A DNA stretch of 64,000 bases from [Phialemoniopsis] sp. UDSM-2020 (GCA_018873225.1 JAEILZ010000003.1:3782001-3846000); one strand, 5' to 3'; numbered from the stretch's first letter, positions 47,001-61,431 are shown. Notes: generated from the letters alone by a model not told the origin. Program-made: numbers and translations.

Positions 47001-47328
47001 TCGCGTGATGATACACCAACAGAAGGTATTAATGTCAAGGTGTCATGGCAGGCCAAGTCCCTTCTGAAGCAGCGGGAAGAGGAGAAGCAAACTACCCAGA
47101 GTGAACTCGACGACCTGCTCATGGTGTTTGGAGATTTGGAAGAAAAGGTGGCCAAATACAAGGTCCGTCACTACAGTCGCCCAGTTCTCACAGAACCGTA
47201 CTGATATGCTAACTCGTCGATAGGCTCGCTTAAAGGCACTGGGAGAGGAGGTCTCGGAGGGTGAGGATGACGAGGCAGAAGAGGACGACGGGTCTGATGA
47301 AGATGAAGGCACCAGTGATGGAGAGTGA
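44064..47328 (+). CDS. uso1: Vesicle tethering protein USO1/p115
   Basis: Predicted 994 residues in six exons: 44,064-45,041; 45,099-46,342; 46,397-46,483; about 46,533-46,686; 46,746-47,162; 47,224-47,328. The N-terminal head (to about 670) is armadillo-like, with ILGLRSFAKEYPASVASGAL, LETNDFYSRLYSLQLLTAIL and GISRLVAILDDRREAIRNEA. Then comes a heptad-rich coiled coil (about 690-950), the conserved block QSELDDLLMVFGDLEEKVAK, and a very acidic C-terminus (EDDEAEEDDGSDEDEG). This is the p115 head, coiled-coil and acidic-tail layout. Family role: tethers COPII/ER-derived vesicles to the Golgi with Rab1/Ypt1. The acceptor at 46,532 is uncertain (46,535 is possible). The 54-nt intron 46,343-46,396 is frame-neutral and stop-free. 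The protein is somewhat shorter than some family members through its coiled coil. Confidence 0.93.
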
Positions 47329-47813
47329 GCAGAAAGTAAACTATGCGATAGATACCCACCGATGGCGAGGCGAGGCGAGTACAGAGAAAGTGAACCTGGG
47401 GCATGTCTCCGTGCTTCATGCATCACACCGCCAGGTCATTTGTGTGATCCCCGTTGCAAGCCTGCAAGAATGCAAGTTTGCGCCTTCAAGTTGATGATTT
47501 CCAATGAGGCAACTTAGGGTCCAAGGAAGCCCGCATTAAGTCAAGCAGCCCAGGCGCCAAACACACAGCAAAAGAAAACGGCGATAAGATAGAGAAAAAG
47601 ATTAGGCCCAAAATTTCATCCCACTTTGAAAAAGCGCCCACATCCACATCCACCCTGGTCATTCCTTATATTACAAGTGCCAGCAGCAAGCAGCTCACAG
47701 CAGGAAAGGGAAAAGAACAAGAACAAGAAAACTTTTATTGAGATCAACCAATCCAAAGATTGGCTTGTAGCTCCAACGAACCTCACATCCACGCGCGGCT
47801 CTTGCTGAACAGA
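47329..47813. other. Intergenic region USO1 to PRMT3
   Basis: About 0.5 kb holding the USO1 terminator and PRMT3 promoter/leader. The PRMT3 frame is open through 47,760, where an in-frame ATG would add 18 residues. No gene is seen here. Confidence 0.5.
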
Positions 47814-49688
<1,875 letters not shown>

Positions 49689-49904
49689 GCGTCAGGACTT
49701 CTTCGCTCTCGACATCTAAGGGGGTTGCATCACATCACTTCACAAATAGAGTAGAGCAGGATTCAAAAAAAAATGAATGCCGGCATGAGAGCTCGACGAG
49801 CAGATTTATTGGGACCGGGCTTGCGAGAGTTCTTTTCTACGTATGAGTTGCCCTTTACATCCCAGAATAGAGAAAATTGCCCATCCGTATGCCCATCAAC
49901 GTTT

Positions 49905-52666
49905 TCACAAGTGAGGCACGCCTGCACTCTGCATGAACAAGTTGACGATGCTCAAGAAGCCCTCGCCAAGAATAAACCCCTGCAGAGAGTGAGTTGAGTC
50001 CTAGGTGAGAAAGGGAACAGTAAAAACTACAGGGTGTTTGACCTACCGACGCGAGCACAATCAACGGAGTGTCTTGACGACCCATGACGGAGCGCCAGTG
50101 CCAGCTGAAGACCCCTCCGATTGTTCTTGCTAGAGTGAACGAAGGGACGTTGTACATGCCTGCAATTAAAACGTGTTCAGTTCTTGGAATCGGGGCCCCG
50201 GGGTGACTGCTCGAACAAGGAAGGCAACACTTACCAACAGCCACGGCAATTCCGCCAGGGATGTAAGCGCGCCAGGCCTTGCCCGCAGTCCGTATTCTGA
50301 AGACGGTCAAGACGGCGAACACCGCCGCGAATGCCATCGCCCAGTCTTTGGCCATATACGGCAGCCCTTTGCCGGTGACGAGTCGTGCTGTGAATATCCA
50401 GACGTAGCCTGTCGGGACCTGAAACAGGTCTCCGGGGATCTGATAGACACTGGCAGGGGGGAAAACACGGAGTTAGGAATTTAGCATATGTCGCTAATGC
50501 AAGCCAAAGATGGAAGCAGGGTTACTCACGCAGTATAGAGCTTATAGATGAAGGCGCTGACGATGGAGCCCACTGTGGCCCCAATGACCTGGCCCCAGAA
50601 CTGAGCCTTGGGCGCGGCGCCGAGAAGATGGCCAGTCTTGAGGTCTTGCATCAGGTCGCCAGCTTGTAGAGCGCCCTTTGCTGGATCAGCCGAATGTAAA
50701 CACACGATGGGTCCCCGAGATGTAGACTTACAGCTTCAGACTGCGAGTTGATATGGTCTCATTAGTTCTCTTGTTCCTTTCACATCGTATAACACATGGT
50801 TTTGAATCGCTGAAGTCATTGGGTAGACATACCACTGCTCCGGCAACGAGGTTGATCAGAACACTCGACTTGTGAGACTGAGGGATGATGACGGCAAAGA
50901 ACAGCTGCGCAAGCTTGGATATACCAGACACCGGATTCAAATCGGTCTATGATCATGATCGTGAATATGTGTCAGTCATGAACAGCAAGCCCGGTCAACG
51001 TCGTCCAAGGTCCTCTCGGTACTCACCTCTCCCAGCGCCCGCACACCCATGATGCTGAGCAACAGCGCCATAAATACAGCTATGACCGTGGCGTACAGAG
51101 GGACCAGGTTTCCGAATACAATGTGGATGCATAAGATGCAAAACGCGATAGACAAGGCGAGCCCGATCCATACAACTCGATCACTGACCTGCTGATGCGC
51201 AGGAGCATCCTCGTCGTCAGTGATCAGTGTTCGGTCACGGTCCCCAACCACCGAACCATCTGCATCAAGGTCAGAGAGAGGGCTCGGAGGGACTGGTGTC
51301 GTTGTTGTTGGGGCTGTCGCGGAAGTTGCTCCATGGGCCGTCTCGTCGGCATCGTCGGCATCAACAGTGGTATACCCATTGCGGTCTCGGAGGAGCGCTG
51401 GTGACCATCCGGCTGGCAGGCGGTCCCTTGCGAGCTTGATGGCATCGGGAAGGCACTGCATAATGGAGCGCCCAGCGATGTGTCCCAGACTAATAATTGC
51501 GTCGGCGAGCATTATAGCCAGAGAGGTCCATACGATCCAACCCTTGCTTCCTCTTTCCCAGTCGTCAATTGGACCGGGAGCCCATCCTTTGTACTTTGCC
51601 AAAGGCGATAGAATGCCCCAGCCAAGGACAGCACCCAACAGCATGTGGAGTGTGGTCTCTGGACCCATGATGATGCCCTGGCCGACGTAGGCCAGGCTTG
51701 GGTTCAACGTCCACAGCCACGTGGATGCCGCGGTGAAGCCAAAGATAGGTATGTTTCGCAGGACAGGACAGAAGTAGGTCGCAAATGTCAGAAGGCCAGA
51801 GACAATGAAACAGACGAAAAGTAGGCGAAGGTTCGCCTTCCAGTCACTATCGTCGTCGTCCACGCCCCCTCCACCCCCACGCGGGTCATCCTCGATGGAC
51901 TCGCGAGCCGCCTCGTCATCGGGCAAAGGCTCGCCGATGCGGAATTCTGTACTGTCTCTGCCCGAGACAGCGAGGCTAGCAAACCCGCCAGCAAGATCCT
52001 TCCCAGAACCGTCACTTTCGACTCGTTTGGTTCTGCCATGCAAGACACCGATGAGAACAGCGGTGCTGAAACCACTCGGGAACTTGAGCTTTTCCCTGAT
52101 GATTACTTGCCGCCGCCTATGACCGAGCGAGCGAGCGAGGTCAGTCCTCCGTCAATTCCGGGCACAGTGTGGTCAGACAAGGCGAACACTCACAGAGGCA
52201 CGGCGAAGACGACGCCGAAATAGCAGAGGCCGAGGGACCACACGATGAGCTTCCACACGCTCAGGTCAACGGGGCCCTGCTCTTCGGGAGTGAGAAGGTA
52301 GTTCATTGCCGGAAGCTAAGAAGATGGACAAGCAAGCCCTTGTATCAGTAGTGTTCATTCCTCGGGGGACGGGCTTTGGGGAATACGCACCACGCCGACG
52401 AAGCCACAGCCGAGGGGCATGATGGCCATGCCGCCCGCGACGCTCTGCACGAGTACATTCTCTACGGGCGAGAATGGGAACTTCAGGTGCCTTGACAAGG
52501 CTTTGAAGAGTCCAAAACCCATGAGACTTGCCGGCATGGACATGATGCTGACCCATCCCGTCTGCAGACCAAAGTACATGTTGGAGAAGCAGATGACCAG
52601 GCCGACCAAGAGGCCGACGAGGACGCCGCGCACCGTGAAGCTTCTACCTTCGACGACGACGACCAT
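49905..52666 (-). CDS. OPT-family transporter, YSL/YGL114W-like
   Basis: Predicted 719 residues, nine exons: 52,666-52,391; 52,315-52,194; 52,116-51,027; 50,946-50,833; 50,740-50,732; 50,675-50,530; 50,449-50,235; 50,159-50,047; 49,979-49,905. Exon 5 is a 9-nt microexon coding Ser-Glu-Ala. The protein has many membrane helices, with OPT hallmarks FSNMYFGLQTGWVSIMSMP, FPFSPVENVLVQSVAG, MPLGCGFVG near the N-terminus, and GDLMQDLKTGHLL, KAQFWGQVIGATVGS towards the C-terminus. A polar acidic loop follows the first membrane block (about residues 160-220), and a second hydrophilic Thr/Pro/Asp-rich loop spans about 385-450. The closest family type is the YSL branch of OPT, which includes yeast YGL114W; substrate is unknown (oligopeptide or metal chelate). 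Start at MVVVVEGRSF; an in-frame ATG 12 codons upstream (52,702) is possible. Convergent with PRMT3 with a 216-bp gap. Confidence 0.9.
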
Positions 52667-53051
52667 CTTGGACAGTAAAAGCCACAAGCTATGTTCACCC
52701 AAGAGTCTTGCGGTCCTTGCTCTTTCTCATGCCGAACGCGTCTGAACGTCGTTGGGGTGTGTGTGCAAGTCTTACGGATAGGTAAATACAATCAATGAAT
52801 GCCTGGCACGCCATCTCAAAACCCCACAAACCCGCATCGTCAACGCCGATCGGTGCGGTTATTAAATTGATGTGTCAGCAACGGCGGGACCGGCCCGGCC
52901 CCGGAATCCCAATCCCCTTTCACACCAGACTTCAAATGTTTATTGCACGCCGCACGATAATGCATTTGCTAGTTTCGATCTCTTTTGGAGGACCCGATGA
53001 GCTTCCCGAGATATGATAATGTTTACTTATATATTATACATAATATACTCT
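52667..53051. other. Intergenic region RAV1 stop to OPT start
   Basis: About 0.4 kb holding the OPT promoter and the RAV1 terminator, both on the minus strand. The TATATATTATACATAATATA stretch near 53,028-53,047 lies directly after the RAV1 stop and fits an AT-rich polyadenylation region. No gene is seen. Confidence 0.5.
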
Positions 53052-56000
53052 TCAGAAACCAAAGCTATCCAGGAGCGAATTCGCATCCGGCTCCTCAAAG
53101 ACGGTAGCTGTTGCAGGAGGCTGGCTGGTTATGCCGCCGCCACCGCTCGTCTTGGGAGCAATTGGTGATGTTGGGAGATCCGCCACAATCAACGAGCTCC
53201 TACGCCGCAACAGTTTGAGAGGATTGACTTCCCCGCCCAGGCCCGGCGCAATCGCGCTTCCCGACTGGAGGAACTCCCAGTTGCGCACAATGTCCAATCC
53301 CAAAAGATCGCAGCCCATCCGATCGTACAGTCGTGCACTGTGCAGCACAAACTCCCATTCTACCTTGGGCGTGACTTTGGACGCACCGCGAAGTGTCTGC
53401 AGCGTCTTTTGACGCAGCTGCGAGTACAGTATGACCAGCGCCGGGTCGTCCATGAGGAAGAGCTTGGACTGCATGTCGCCAGGGTGTGGTGTTTCCAGCA
53501 GAGAAAAGACCGGCGTCTGCAGGTGTCGTACGTGTTAGAGAGTAATCACATTGCGAGAAGAGCCCGGGCTGTAACTTACAATCAAGGCTCGCACAGCCAT
53601 GTCTCTGCGATGCAGCATCCAGAACGCCCAAGACGCCAGCCAGCGGTTGCCCTCCTGAGAAGCAAGCGCCAGCACCTCCTCCTCAAGCAGTTTGCGCAAT
53701 ACGGGGCCTTGATCCCCTTCGTAGACACGGGCGACCGCCACGGCAAGCTGAAGGTCCTTGAGTTGATTCAGGCAGACGTTCACAGCATCCTGCAGATGGT
53801 CGGCCAGCAGGAAGAATGCTGCCGCATATCCTGAACACGAAGGTGTTAGTTGGTCAAAGTGCAAGGCTGCAGCAAAGAGTTGGATGCCGTACCGAATCTC
53901 CTCTTACTCATCAATGCATATGCATTCTTGAGAGCCGTTGTTTTCCACTTTGGATCATCAAAATTATTAGACAGTAATTTGAGCGTGGCTCCTTGTTCGC
54001 GATTCCACGACGCCATACGCCATAGACCCTGCAGCACCGTCTTCTTCTTCAGCGCTAGGTAGAAGAGGCTGCAGTCAACGGGATTCTTCAGCTCGCTCTT
54101 TGTATACTCATTGCGCGCAATGATCTCGAACTGGGACCGCTATGTGGAGCGTTAGAAAAGGGATCGGCAGAAGTCTTCGATGGAGCACCAGAGACAACAC
54201 TTACGACTGCAGAGATATCAGTGAGCCACATGAACATGCCACTTTCGCGTGCATGCTCCCATAGTACAGTGCCGTGGTGTTGGCGTGAAACAAAGCCGAC
54301 CAGTATATCTTGACTGGTCGAATGATACGCCCAATTAATCTCCCTCCATGACAAGTATATCTCGCTCGTCCTGCCCTTGCGAAGCGCATGCTGTCGGAAG
54401 AACAGCATGTACCTTGCTGCGTTCTCGTCCATGGACCTGCGTTGCGTCTCGACCAGACCGGCGCACTCCACAATGTCGACCAGCTGGATCTGCTCATGGC
54501 CCGAGAGCTGGGGTAACGCTACCTTGGTCAATTTGTCATTGATAGCCTCGGCTACTTCCTCGTTGAAGGTGTCGTCTCCGGAATCGTCAATGCCCTCGCG
54601 GGCGAAGTATGAATTCCTTTCCTTTTCTCCACCAGTAGTCTTGGTAGCCTATGGCTCTCAGTTAGTCAATCCGATACTGATACTATTGTTGACAGATACA
54701 CTGAAAAAAACAGTCACCCACATCATTGCCCATATAGAACTCTTCCAAATCCAGTCCTAGATAGTCATCAATCGTCTCACCCTCGAGCCAGTACTTCAGC
54801 GTCTTGTGCAGAGCAAGCAATATCTTTTTCAACAGGCCGCTCTTTCCAGCGAGCATGCACTGGCTGAGGAACTGAGGGTGGAAGACGGGCAAGGGGCCGT
54901 TGAGCCTCTGCACCACTTCAAACAGATCGAGACGGCCGTCTTTACGTTGCGAGAGCCGCATATTACTGGCGAGAGACGTGGACTGGTCAAAGCTTCGGTC
55001 GTAGGTGAACAACTGGTTTCCGCTGCCGATGACCAGATGTCCGTCGCCTAGCCAAGTCGAATCGCCGATCGGATGTGCTGTGAAATCACGTATGTTGATC
55101 TCGCGGATCGACGCCCAGGCCGGGCCTTTGTTGAGGTAGTCAAAACGCATCTGGGCAAGCAGGATAACGCGGTGGGGAAACCCAACGGCTAGAATAGACT
55201 GCGAATCGGGCGTCGAGGTCCAATCTAGATCCTGAATCGTGTTGCCCGTCTCGAATGACTTGGCATACTCGAGGCGCGCCCCGCGTATATCCCATATAGT
55301 CACGGTAGACCTGTCAGAATTGACAAGCGCGGCCTTCTTCATTGTACTCCCACTAACGAGAGCTGGCTCGCGGAGACCGGTCTCCATCGAGGACGTAGAT
55401 AGCCAGTCGACCCGCTCGTGGTTGTGATCAACGCGGGCTGTCCAGAACTCGACTCTTCCCGTATGGGTGTACGAGATGGCAACGTCCCGCGCAAACACGT
55501 CGAGGAATCCTGCAACGTGAGGTGTTGAGCCAGCAGGATCCACAGGGAGCATGTACGCCAGATCTCCGGCATCATCCATCTCAAACTCAAAGAACTTCCG
55601 GATGGAAGGGTCGGAGTGTCCGTTAGCCCCAGCGCGCGAAGCTGGTACATCATATGGAGGGAGGTGTACCTCCCAGACCACTCCCTTTTTTCCTGATGTG
55701 ATGGTCGCAACATGTGCGACAAGCCTCTCCTCGACCTTTTTCCTCGGCAGAATGAGTAGGCAGAGAGGCTTCCCTGGGAGATCGAAACCGCACTCGGCCA
55801 ACAGAAAGGGAACTGCTTGTCGACAGTCCCACAGAGTGATCTTGTCGTGGAAGAGAAAAATGACAAAGCGGCCCTTCCGCAAGACGCAGATACGGTGAAT
55901 ATGGCCAGACTCCGGCAGCACGCTCTGCTGAGACAGTGGAACCTCGTTACTGTCGAGAGCGTGGTTCCAGATGACGCACTCGCCCAGTGCTGTACGTGAG

Positions 56001-57427
56001 ACAATGGAGCGGCCGCTGAAGTTTCGGACAATCTTGCGGATGGGACCCGAGTTGCCAGACCAGGTGCGTGTGTGGGCCAGCCTGCGCCCTTTGGTGACCT
56101 CGTCGAGCAGGACTTCTATGTTTGTCTGAAAGAGCTCGATCTTACCAGAAAAGTCATGTACAAGGATCTGGAGATGGCCTCCTGGCCTATTGCAATAATT
56201 ATAGATCTCGACATGAGGTGTCGAATCAGACCGTACCTTTAGCCTCGAGAAGAAGTCAAGATCTTTCGAAGTCAGTTGAGCGATACTGAATACGTCGTTG
56301 GTCGTTTGCGACTTCCGCCCGACATTCTCCAGAGAAATAGCCGACATGGCTCCCCGGCCATCCAGAACTATGCAGACCTCGGAGCTACGATTGGCCACTT
56401 GTATCAGATGCCTCAGTGAGGCGGCATTGCTTGCCTCTTCTGAGCCGCTCTCCCGCACCGCCTCCTCCGTGGCGGCAGACAGATCTCGTCCTTGGATGAT
56501 AAAAGCCCAACGCAGGTTGGAAGTCAGCGCAGCGCTCTGAATCGACTCTGCCAAGTCGACCATCCCCCACAACCGAAGATGATAGCAGCTATGTGCATCG
56601 GAGCGGGTCCAGATGCGCAGGAAATTGTCGGCGCAAAAGGTGTAGAGAACGTGCTCTATGGTGTGGTCGACGTGGTAAGGCTTGCGCCACTCGAATCCAG
56701 TCACCACGTCGGGATGTCTGAGATAGGCAAAATCGAAGCGCACATCCTCGGCGCCGTAGCTCAGCCGTCGCCAGACCTTGACTAGATGGTCGCAGTCTCC
56801 AGCTGAGGCTATGTAGCTCGAATCATAAGAGAGGCTGGCCAATTTTGCGGGACTGGCGAGGTCTTTGCGCCACAGGCACGATGGGGCCGTGGCGGTCTGG
56901 TAAAGGCGAAGCGCAGAGCGGGCGACCAGCAACTCTTCAGAAGCCCCCCATGACAGGGCAAGGCTTGCGGTCGTATGATGGATGGAGGCGCTATCGTTGC
57001 CAGCTTCGGCGGCAAAGGTCGCCTGCAGGGCCCACTGCACTCGAGGTCAGCCGGAATTGTTCATCATGGGGATGACCGGGGCATGTGCCTACCCTCAACG
57101 CATCTTCGTCCTGACCAAATGGCTTGTATATCCGCACAGACGTCTCCGTACAGGTTGCGATCTTGCCCGATGCTTCGTCGAAAGCAACGGCCTGCAGAGT
57201 CTCATCGGCATCGTCATACACGGTCTGGATCAAGGTAGCATGGTCGGAGAGGATTGCGAAAGCATTGCCGCTGATGTACACCTACGTTGTCGACCAATGT
57301 CAGCACGCGCAACAACCTGTGAAGAATACCAAGATCAAACGCTCACAATGATGCGCTGCGAGCCCCAAAAACCTGTAGCAAGGGCCTGCGGCCGGGACTC
57401 GGGCTTGCCGGGAAGGACGGCCTTCAT
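53052..57427 (-). CDS. rav1: RAV1, RAVE complex regulator of V-ATPase assembly
   Basis: Predicted 1,329 residues, seven exons: 57,427-57,347; 57,281-57,093; 57,034-54,722; 54,648-54,205; 54,139-53,893; 53,830-53,580; 53,516-53,052. The N-terminal half is WD40-like (for example YIASAGDCDHLVKVWRRLSY and LVNSDRSTVTIWDIRGARLEYA). The C-terminal half carries the Rav1/DmX core: WREINWAYHSTSQDILV, ARESGMFMWL, LALKKKTVLQGLWRMA, FGYAAAFFLLADHLQDAVNV and LKDLQLAVAVARVYEGD. Length and order match fungal Rav1. Family role: with Skp1 and Rav2 it forms RAVE, which promotes reassembly of the V1 and Vo sectors of the vacuolar proton pump after glucose-driven dissociation. The C-terminus (EEPDANSLLDSFGF) is acidic and aromatic. 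Confidence 0.93.
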
Positions 57428-58323
57428 GCTACCTGGCAGCGCGACAGTCTGTTGACATGACGAGGGACAAGGCCACGACTGATCTCACGGTCTCCAGATT
57501 TCGAGTTGGCCAACAGAATGCGCCCAGTGTGTGAAGATGGAGGACGGCCGCTTGTGTCTTGGGCGGAGGAGCTGCAGCTATCAGACTATTCGCTGATCAG
57601 GACTGCCCCTAGCTCTGCCTATGATGTGGCAACTCTGTACGTAGGTGTCTGAAGAAACGAGTACCTCCGGAAGGCAGCTCTTAGCTTCGAACGTCTAGAA
57701 GGAGTGACGTTATAGAACGGCGCGCGCTGTGGCGGAAGGAAACGATCGATGGAGCTCAGGGGTGGCCAAATGTGGGAGCGGCAGCAAAAGACTCCGGTGC
57801 GGTTCAGTAGGAGCTATCGAAAGTAGTTGCAGCATTCGTGATGCCACTGAGCAGAGGGGATAGGATGGAGTCGCACACTCACCACGCACTAAGTGAGGCT
57901 CTGGGAGCTGTAATTAATTGATTGTTCCAGGGACTGAGCGGCACGCGCCAGAACCATTGCACATACTATGTAAATGTGGAACCCACGTCATTACCCAAGG
58001 TAGCTGGTAGCTGGTAGCTGGTAGCTGGTAGCTACATGCAATTATTGCCCGTTTTGAATTGTCCCCTCCACACGACCTTCTTTTCTTTTCTTTTCTCCGC
58101 ATTCCATCTCTAAAAAGCACTGGAGAGCCTGGAGAAAGAGCTCGTCTCCTTCCCCTCGTTCTAATTCTAGTCGAACACTAATGTACACTGGAGATGCGAA
58201 AGACCTATATCCTACAGAAGCCGCGAGGCAAGCTACCCAATCATCAAGCAATGCATCGTGCAAGAACGCCTCTAGAATGTGCCGAATGAGCCCGGTTCTG
58301 CCGCTTTTGCAGAGATGCAGAAA
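57428..58323. other. Intergenic region between COX11 stop and RAV1 start
   Basis: About 0.9 kb, promoter of RAV1 and terminator of COX11, both on the minus strand. It contains the heptamer repeat listed separately and a TTTTC-rich tract at 58,079-58,096. No gene is seen. Confidence 0.5.
57999..58033 (+). repeat. Heptamer tandem repeat GGTAGCT x5
   Basis: Five perfect copies of the 7-bp unit, about 0.57 kb upstream of the RAV1 start. The unit is not a multiple of three and lies outside coding sequence. Confidence 0.9.
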
Positions 58324-59276
58324 TCAAGTGCTCGTCGTCGGAAAGCCTCGAATATTCCCATTGTCGTCGTATTTCGCCTCTATTAGGAAATGGCAATGAT
58401 GAGTATGACCACCCGAGACGAAAAGTCCACGACGATACGGGGAAAAGAACTTACTGAAGAAGGTATACGACAGCGTCACAGTCTCTATGCCTTTCATGTT
58501 GAGATCAGTCAACATGTCGGGATCCAGGTAAAAGAAGACGGGCATATCGACCGTCTCTCCTGCGTTCAGCCTCTGCTCCTCGAAGCAGAAACACTGGATC
58601 TTGCTGAAATATGGCGCCACCTGTGCCGGGGTCACACTGTAAGTCGCCACACCAATGATGTCCTTGTCGCTCTTGTTGGTGGCCGTGTAGAATGCCAGGG
58701 CCGTCTCGCCGGGCAGGACTCGGACCTCTCGCTGCTGGGGCACGAACTTCCAAGGTAGCAGGTCTGATGTCGAGGCATTGAATGTTACCCGGATGCGTTT
58801 CGCGTCGGTCACGGGCTGTAGACGGCTCGCAATGTCCCCCCCATCCCCTCCGCCATGGGTCGGTGCCCGAATCGGCTGTCCTCCCCAGCCGGTCGTCTGG
58901 CAGATCTGAGCGCGAGAGCAAAAGGTTAGACAATGACAGTATGTCGAGGGCTAGGATCGACTTGGCTCACCATCTTGTAAAGTGGAACGGAGCCATATGA
59001 AAGAGCGACAGTCCCCAGCATGACACTGATCACGTAGTACATAGTGGAGGCGTTCTTCTTCTTGAGCTGTGCGTGGACATGCTCCATATTAGGCGCGGAA
59101 GCTCGCTGTGCTGGTCTTTGGCTGTTCGAGGCAAAGCGCAGCCCATTGGCTGCCATGCTTGCAACGGATCGGCCTCGATGGGTTCGGGGTCGACATGAGG
59201 AACAGCACCACCTTAGGTTCTGTTGCAGCAGACGCAGAGCCTGGCCCCTTGAGAAATCCATGGTGCTCTTGGCCAA
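58324..59276 (-). CDS. cox11: COX11, cytochrome c oxidase copper chaperone
   Basis: Predicted 270 residues, three exons: 59,276-58,971; 58,905-58,455; 58,379-58,324. The N-terminus is basic and Ser/Arg-rich with few acids, fitting a mitochondrial presequence (about 1-60). One membrane span follows (about 79-102, YYVISVMLGTVALSYGSVPLYKM). The C-terminal domain is in the COX11/CtaG family: ICQTTGWGG, RIRVTFNASTSDLLPWKF, the copper-binding CFCF motif (Cys207, Cys209), FFYLDPDM and the terminal TLSYTFFKAKYDDNGN spanning the last splice. Family role: inner-membrane protein facing the intermembrane space that helps insert copper into the CuB site of Cox1. The start could also be the internal Met at 59,261. 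Confidence 0.96.
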
Positions 59277-59668
59277 TTGGGGGAGGAGAAAGGGAGAGGA
59301 GGAGGAGGAGGAGGAGGAGAAGTCAGAATGCGACTTGAACGGACGCGGTAGTGTGTCGCAGGATCGGGTTGTTAGTGGTGCATGAATGTGGACTGATCAT
59401 ACTTCGTAGGTGCAAATCCCGAGACCCTGCGGAGTTATTAGGTACATGTAGACTAGCTCGACAAATATTCTTTATCGCTGGCGATTATCAGCACCAGCAG
59501 AAGTGCGGGCGGTCTGGCTGGAGCTAGGTACCCTTGCAGTCTTGTAAAGTACCTACTTTACCTACATAAGACCAGGACTAATAAAATAACCTGGGACGAA
59601 TCACATTATTGACGAGAATGAGAAGACCGAGGAGCAACAATAGCATACAGTCGCGCACATTACATTTA
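59277..59668. other. Intergenic region between FAD protein stop and COX11 start
   Basis: About 0.4 kb, promoter of COX11 and terminator of the FAD-dependent gene. A GGA-repeat purine tract lies at 59,297-59,322, within 50 bp of the COX11 start. It is probably in the leader. No gene is seen. Confidence 0.5.
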
Positions 59669-61322
59669 CTACTGATCCTTGGGTTTGCTCCCACGGAGTG
59701 CTTTCTCCATGCCAATGGGACTTTTGGACATGAAGAAGCTGTAGACCCGGTTCAGAACGCCAACGAAGCCGACCTGGATCACGACCAGGACGGCCCTCAA
59801 AATCAAGTCTGCGACACCGACTTTGGGACTTCTCCCTCTGCTGAATGTCGAATCGACGAATTCGAATGGTAGATCAGCGCCGAGATGCTCCCGGGCTACA
59901 GCTAAGCCGCTGCTGAACCCATCCTCGTGGAAGCCATACTTGGTCCAGGCACCAGCGTAGCTGATACCTCTCTTGTTCTGTATCCGCGGCAGGAGACGTT
60001 GCGCCTTGATAGCCGCACTGTTGTACAAGGGGTGAGCGTAGGAATAGTGTCCTTGGACCGTGCTGGGGTCCGGGTCTTGGAGCGGGTTCAATGTCACCAA
60101 GACGTTACCAAACGTCTCGCAGGGGATGTGCTGCAGGATGTTCATGTTGTAAGTAAGAGAGACCTGATCTATGCTGCGGCCTGGGTCCGTGGGGGAAGAG
60201 AGAGTCAGGTAGTTCCAGCTAGACCATGCCTTTCGGCATGCGGGCATGAGAGACAGGTCCGAATGTAGGACTGCCGTGTTTCCTGAGGTGTGGAACGCAG
60301 ACATGATGGCATGCTCTTCATCGCTCGCATCCGCTTTGATGATGGAGTAAGCTTGGTCGCCGTGCGTCGCGAGAATGACATGGTCAAATGTCTCGCGAGA
60401 ACCGTTGGCGAATTCGAGAAGCACTCGCCCATCCCGTCGATTCGAGACAGACGACACCGCCGTGTTGAGGAACACATTCTCGGCAGGAAACTTGCTCATC
60501 GCTGCGTCAATGTACGCCTTGGACCCAACCGGGATGGTGAGCCAGTCTGGACGTGTGGCGACCGTAGACAAGAGGTGATGATTCCACCTTGAAGATGTCA
60601 GTCTGATTGTGGCCACCAAAGTAAACAGGGGGCGGCGGAAACGAAGGCCTGGCCCAACTCACATGAAGCGCACCAGCGTCGCGGCCGGGAATTCGAGCGA
60701 GCACTTGTCCGGGCTCGTACTCCAGACTGCCGCAGTCATGGGGATAAGGTAGTCATCACGGAAAGCATCCGAATAACCTCGACGTTCCAAATACTGGCCG
60801 ATTGTCTCCTCCTGGTTGACTTCTGGCAATGAGATGTCGTCGTCTCCAATCAGGTCTAAAGCAAACTGATTGAATCGAACAATATCAAAGATCATCCGCC
60901 AGAATCGAGGCGAGAAAAGGTTCCTTCTCTGGCAGAAGACAGCATCGAGATTGGTGCCAGACCACTCGAAGCGTCCACGGTCTCTCGAGACGCCAAAGGT
61001 CATCTCGGTCGGCACCGTGTCCACATCGACTTGCTTGAGAAAGTTGATGAAGTTTGCTGGACGCCATCAGCAAACAAAGAACAAGATCACCGGCCGGGGG
61101 CCGACAGAGGAGGGTCACTGACGATAAGTCGCCGTGTTTAGTACGATGAAGCCAGTGTCCACATTGGTGGTTTGGTTCCCGTGCTTCCACTTCACGGTAT
61201 TGGTGTGACCGCCGAGCCGGTCAGCAGCCTCGTACAGATAGACATCGTGAGGTGTCTGGCTTAATGCCCAAAGCGCCGCGATCCCAGCTGAGCCACTACC
61301 AACGATGGCCACCCGCTTGCTT
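59669..61322 (-). CDS. FAD-dependent amine-oxidase-like protein (5' end unresolved)
   Basis: The visible exons code about 504 residues: 61,322-61,123; 61,056-60,663; 60,587-59,669, with introns of 66 and 75 nt. The N-terminus is a Rossmann dinucleotide fold: [18 protein letters not shown], then [14 protein letters not shown], giving the FAD/NAD(P)-binding amine oxidase signature. Other recognisable blocks are [36 protein letters not shown] (across the third junction) and GRPIS-like [20 protein letters not shown] near the C-terminus, which is the usual FAD-contacting end. A hydrophobic stretch ([18 protein letters not shown]) near the C-terminus may be a membrane anchor. The substrate is unknown. 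A short upstream exon must supply the start. One in-phase possibility is an ATG at 61,431 with a donor at 61,423, but its donor is weak and I do not rely on it. Confidence 0.8.
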
Positions 61323-61431
61323 CTGCGTCCAGTCAGTCAGTGCTTTCAGAGGGAGTATTGCTTGGTGCATAGCAGGCTCTTCTATTGTGAGTTGGAAAGC
61401 AAGACACGGCAGCCTGGTGAGACGGGTACAT

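Noticed and set aside
49773..49997. 74-codon plus-strand frame after PRMT3
   Set aside because: It overlaps the last OPT exon and intron on the other strand; the OPT reading is conserved, this one is not.
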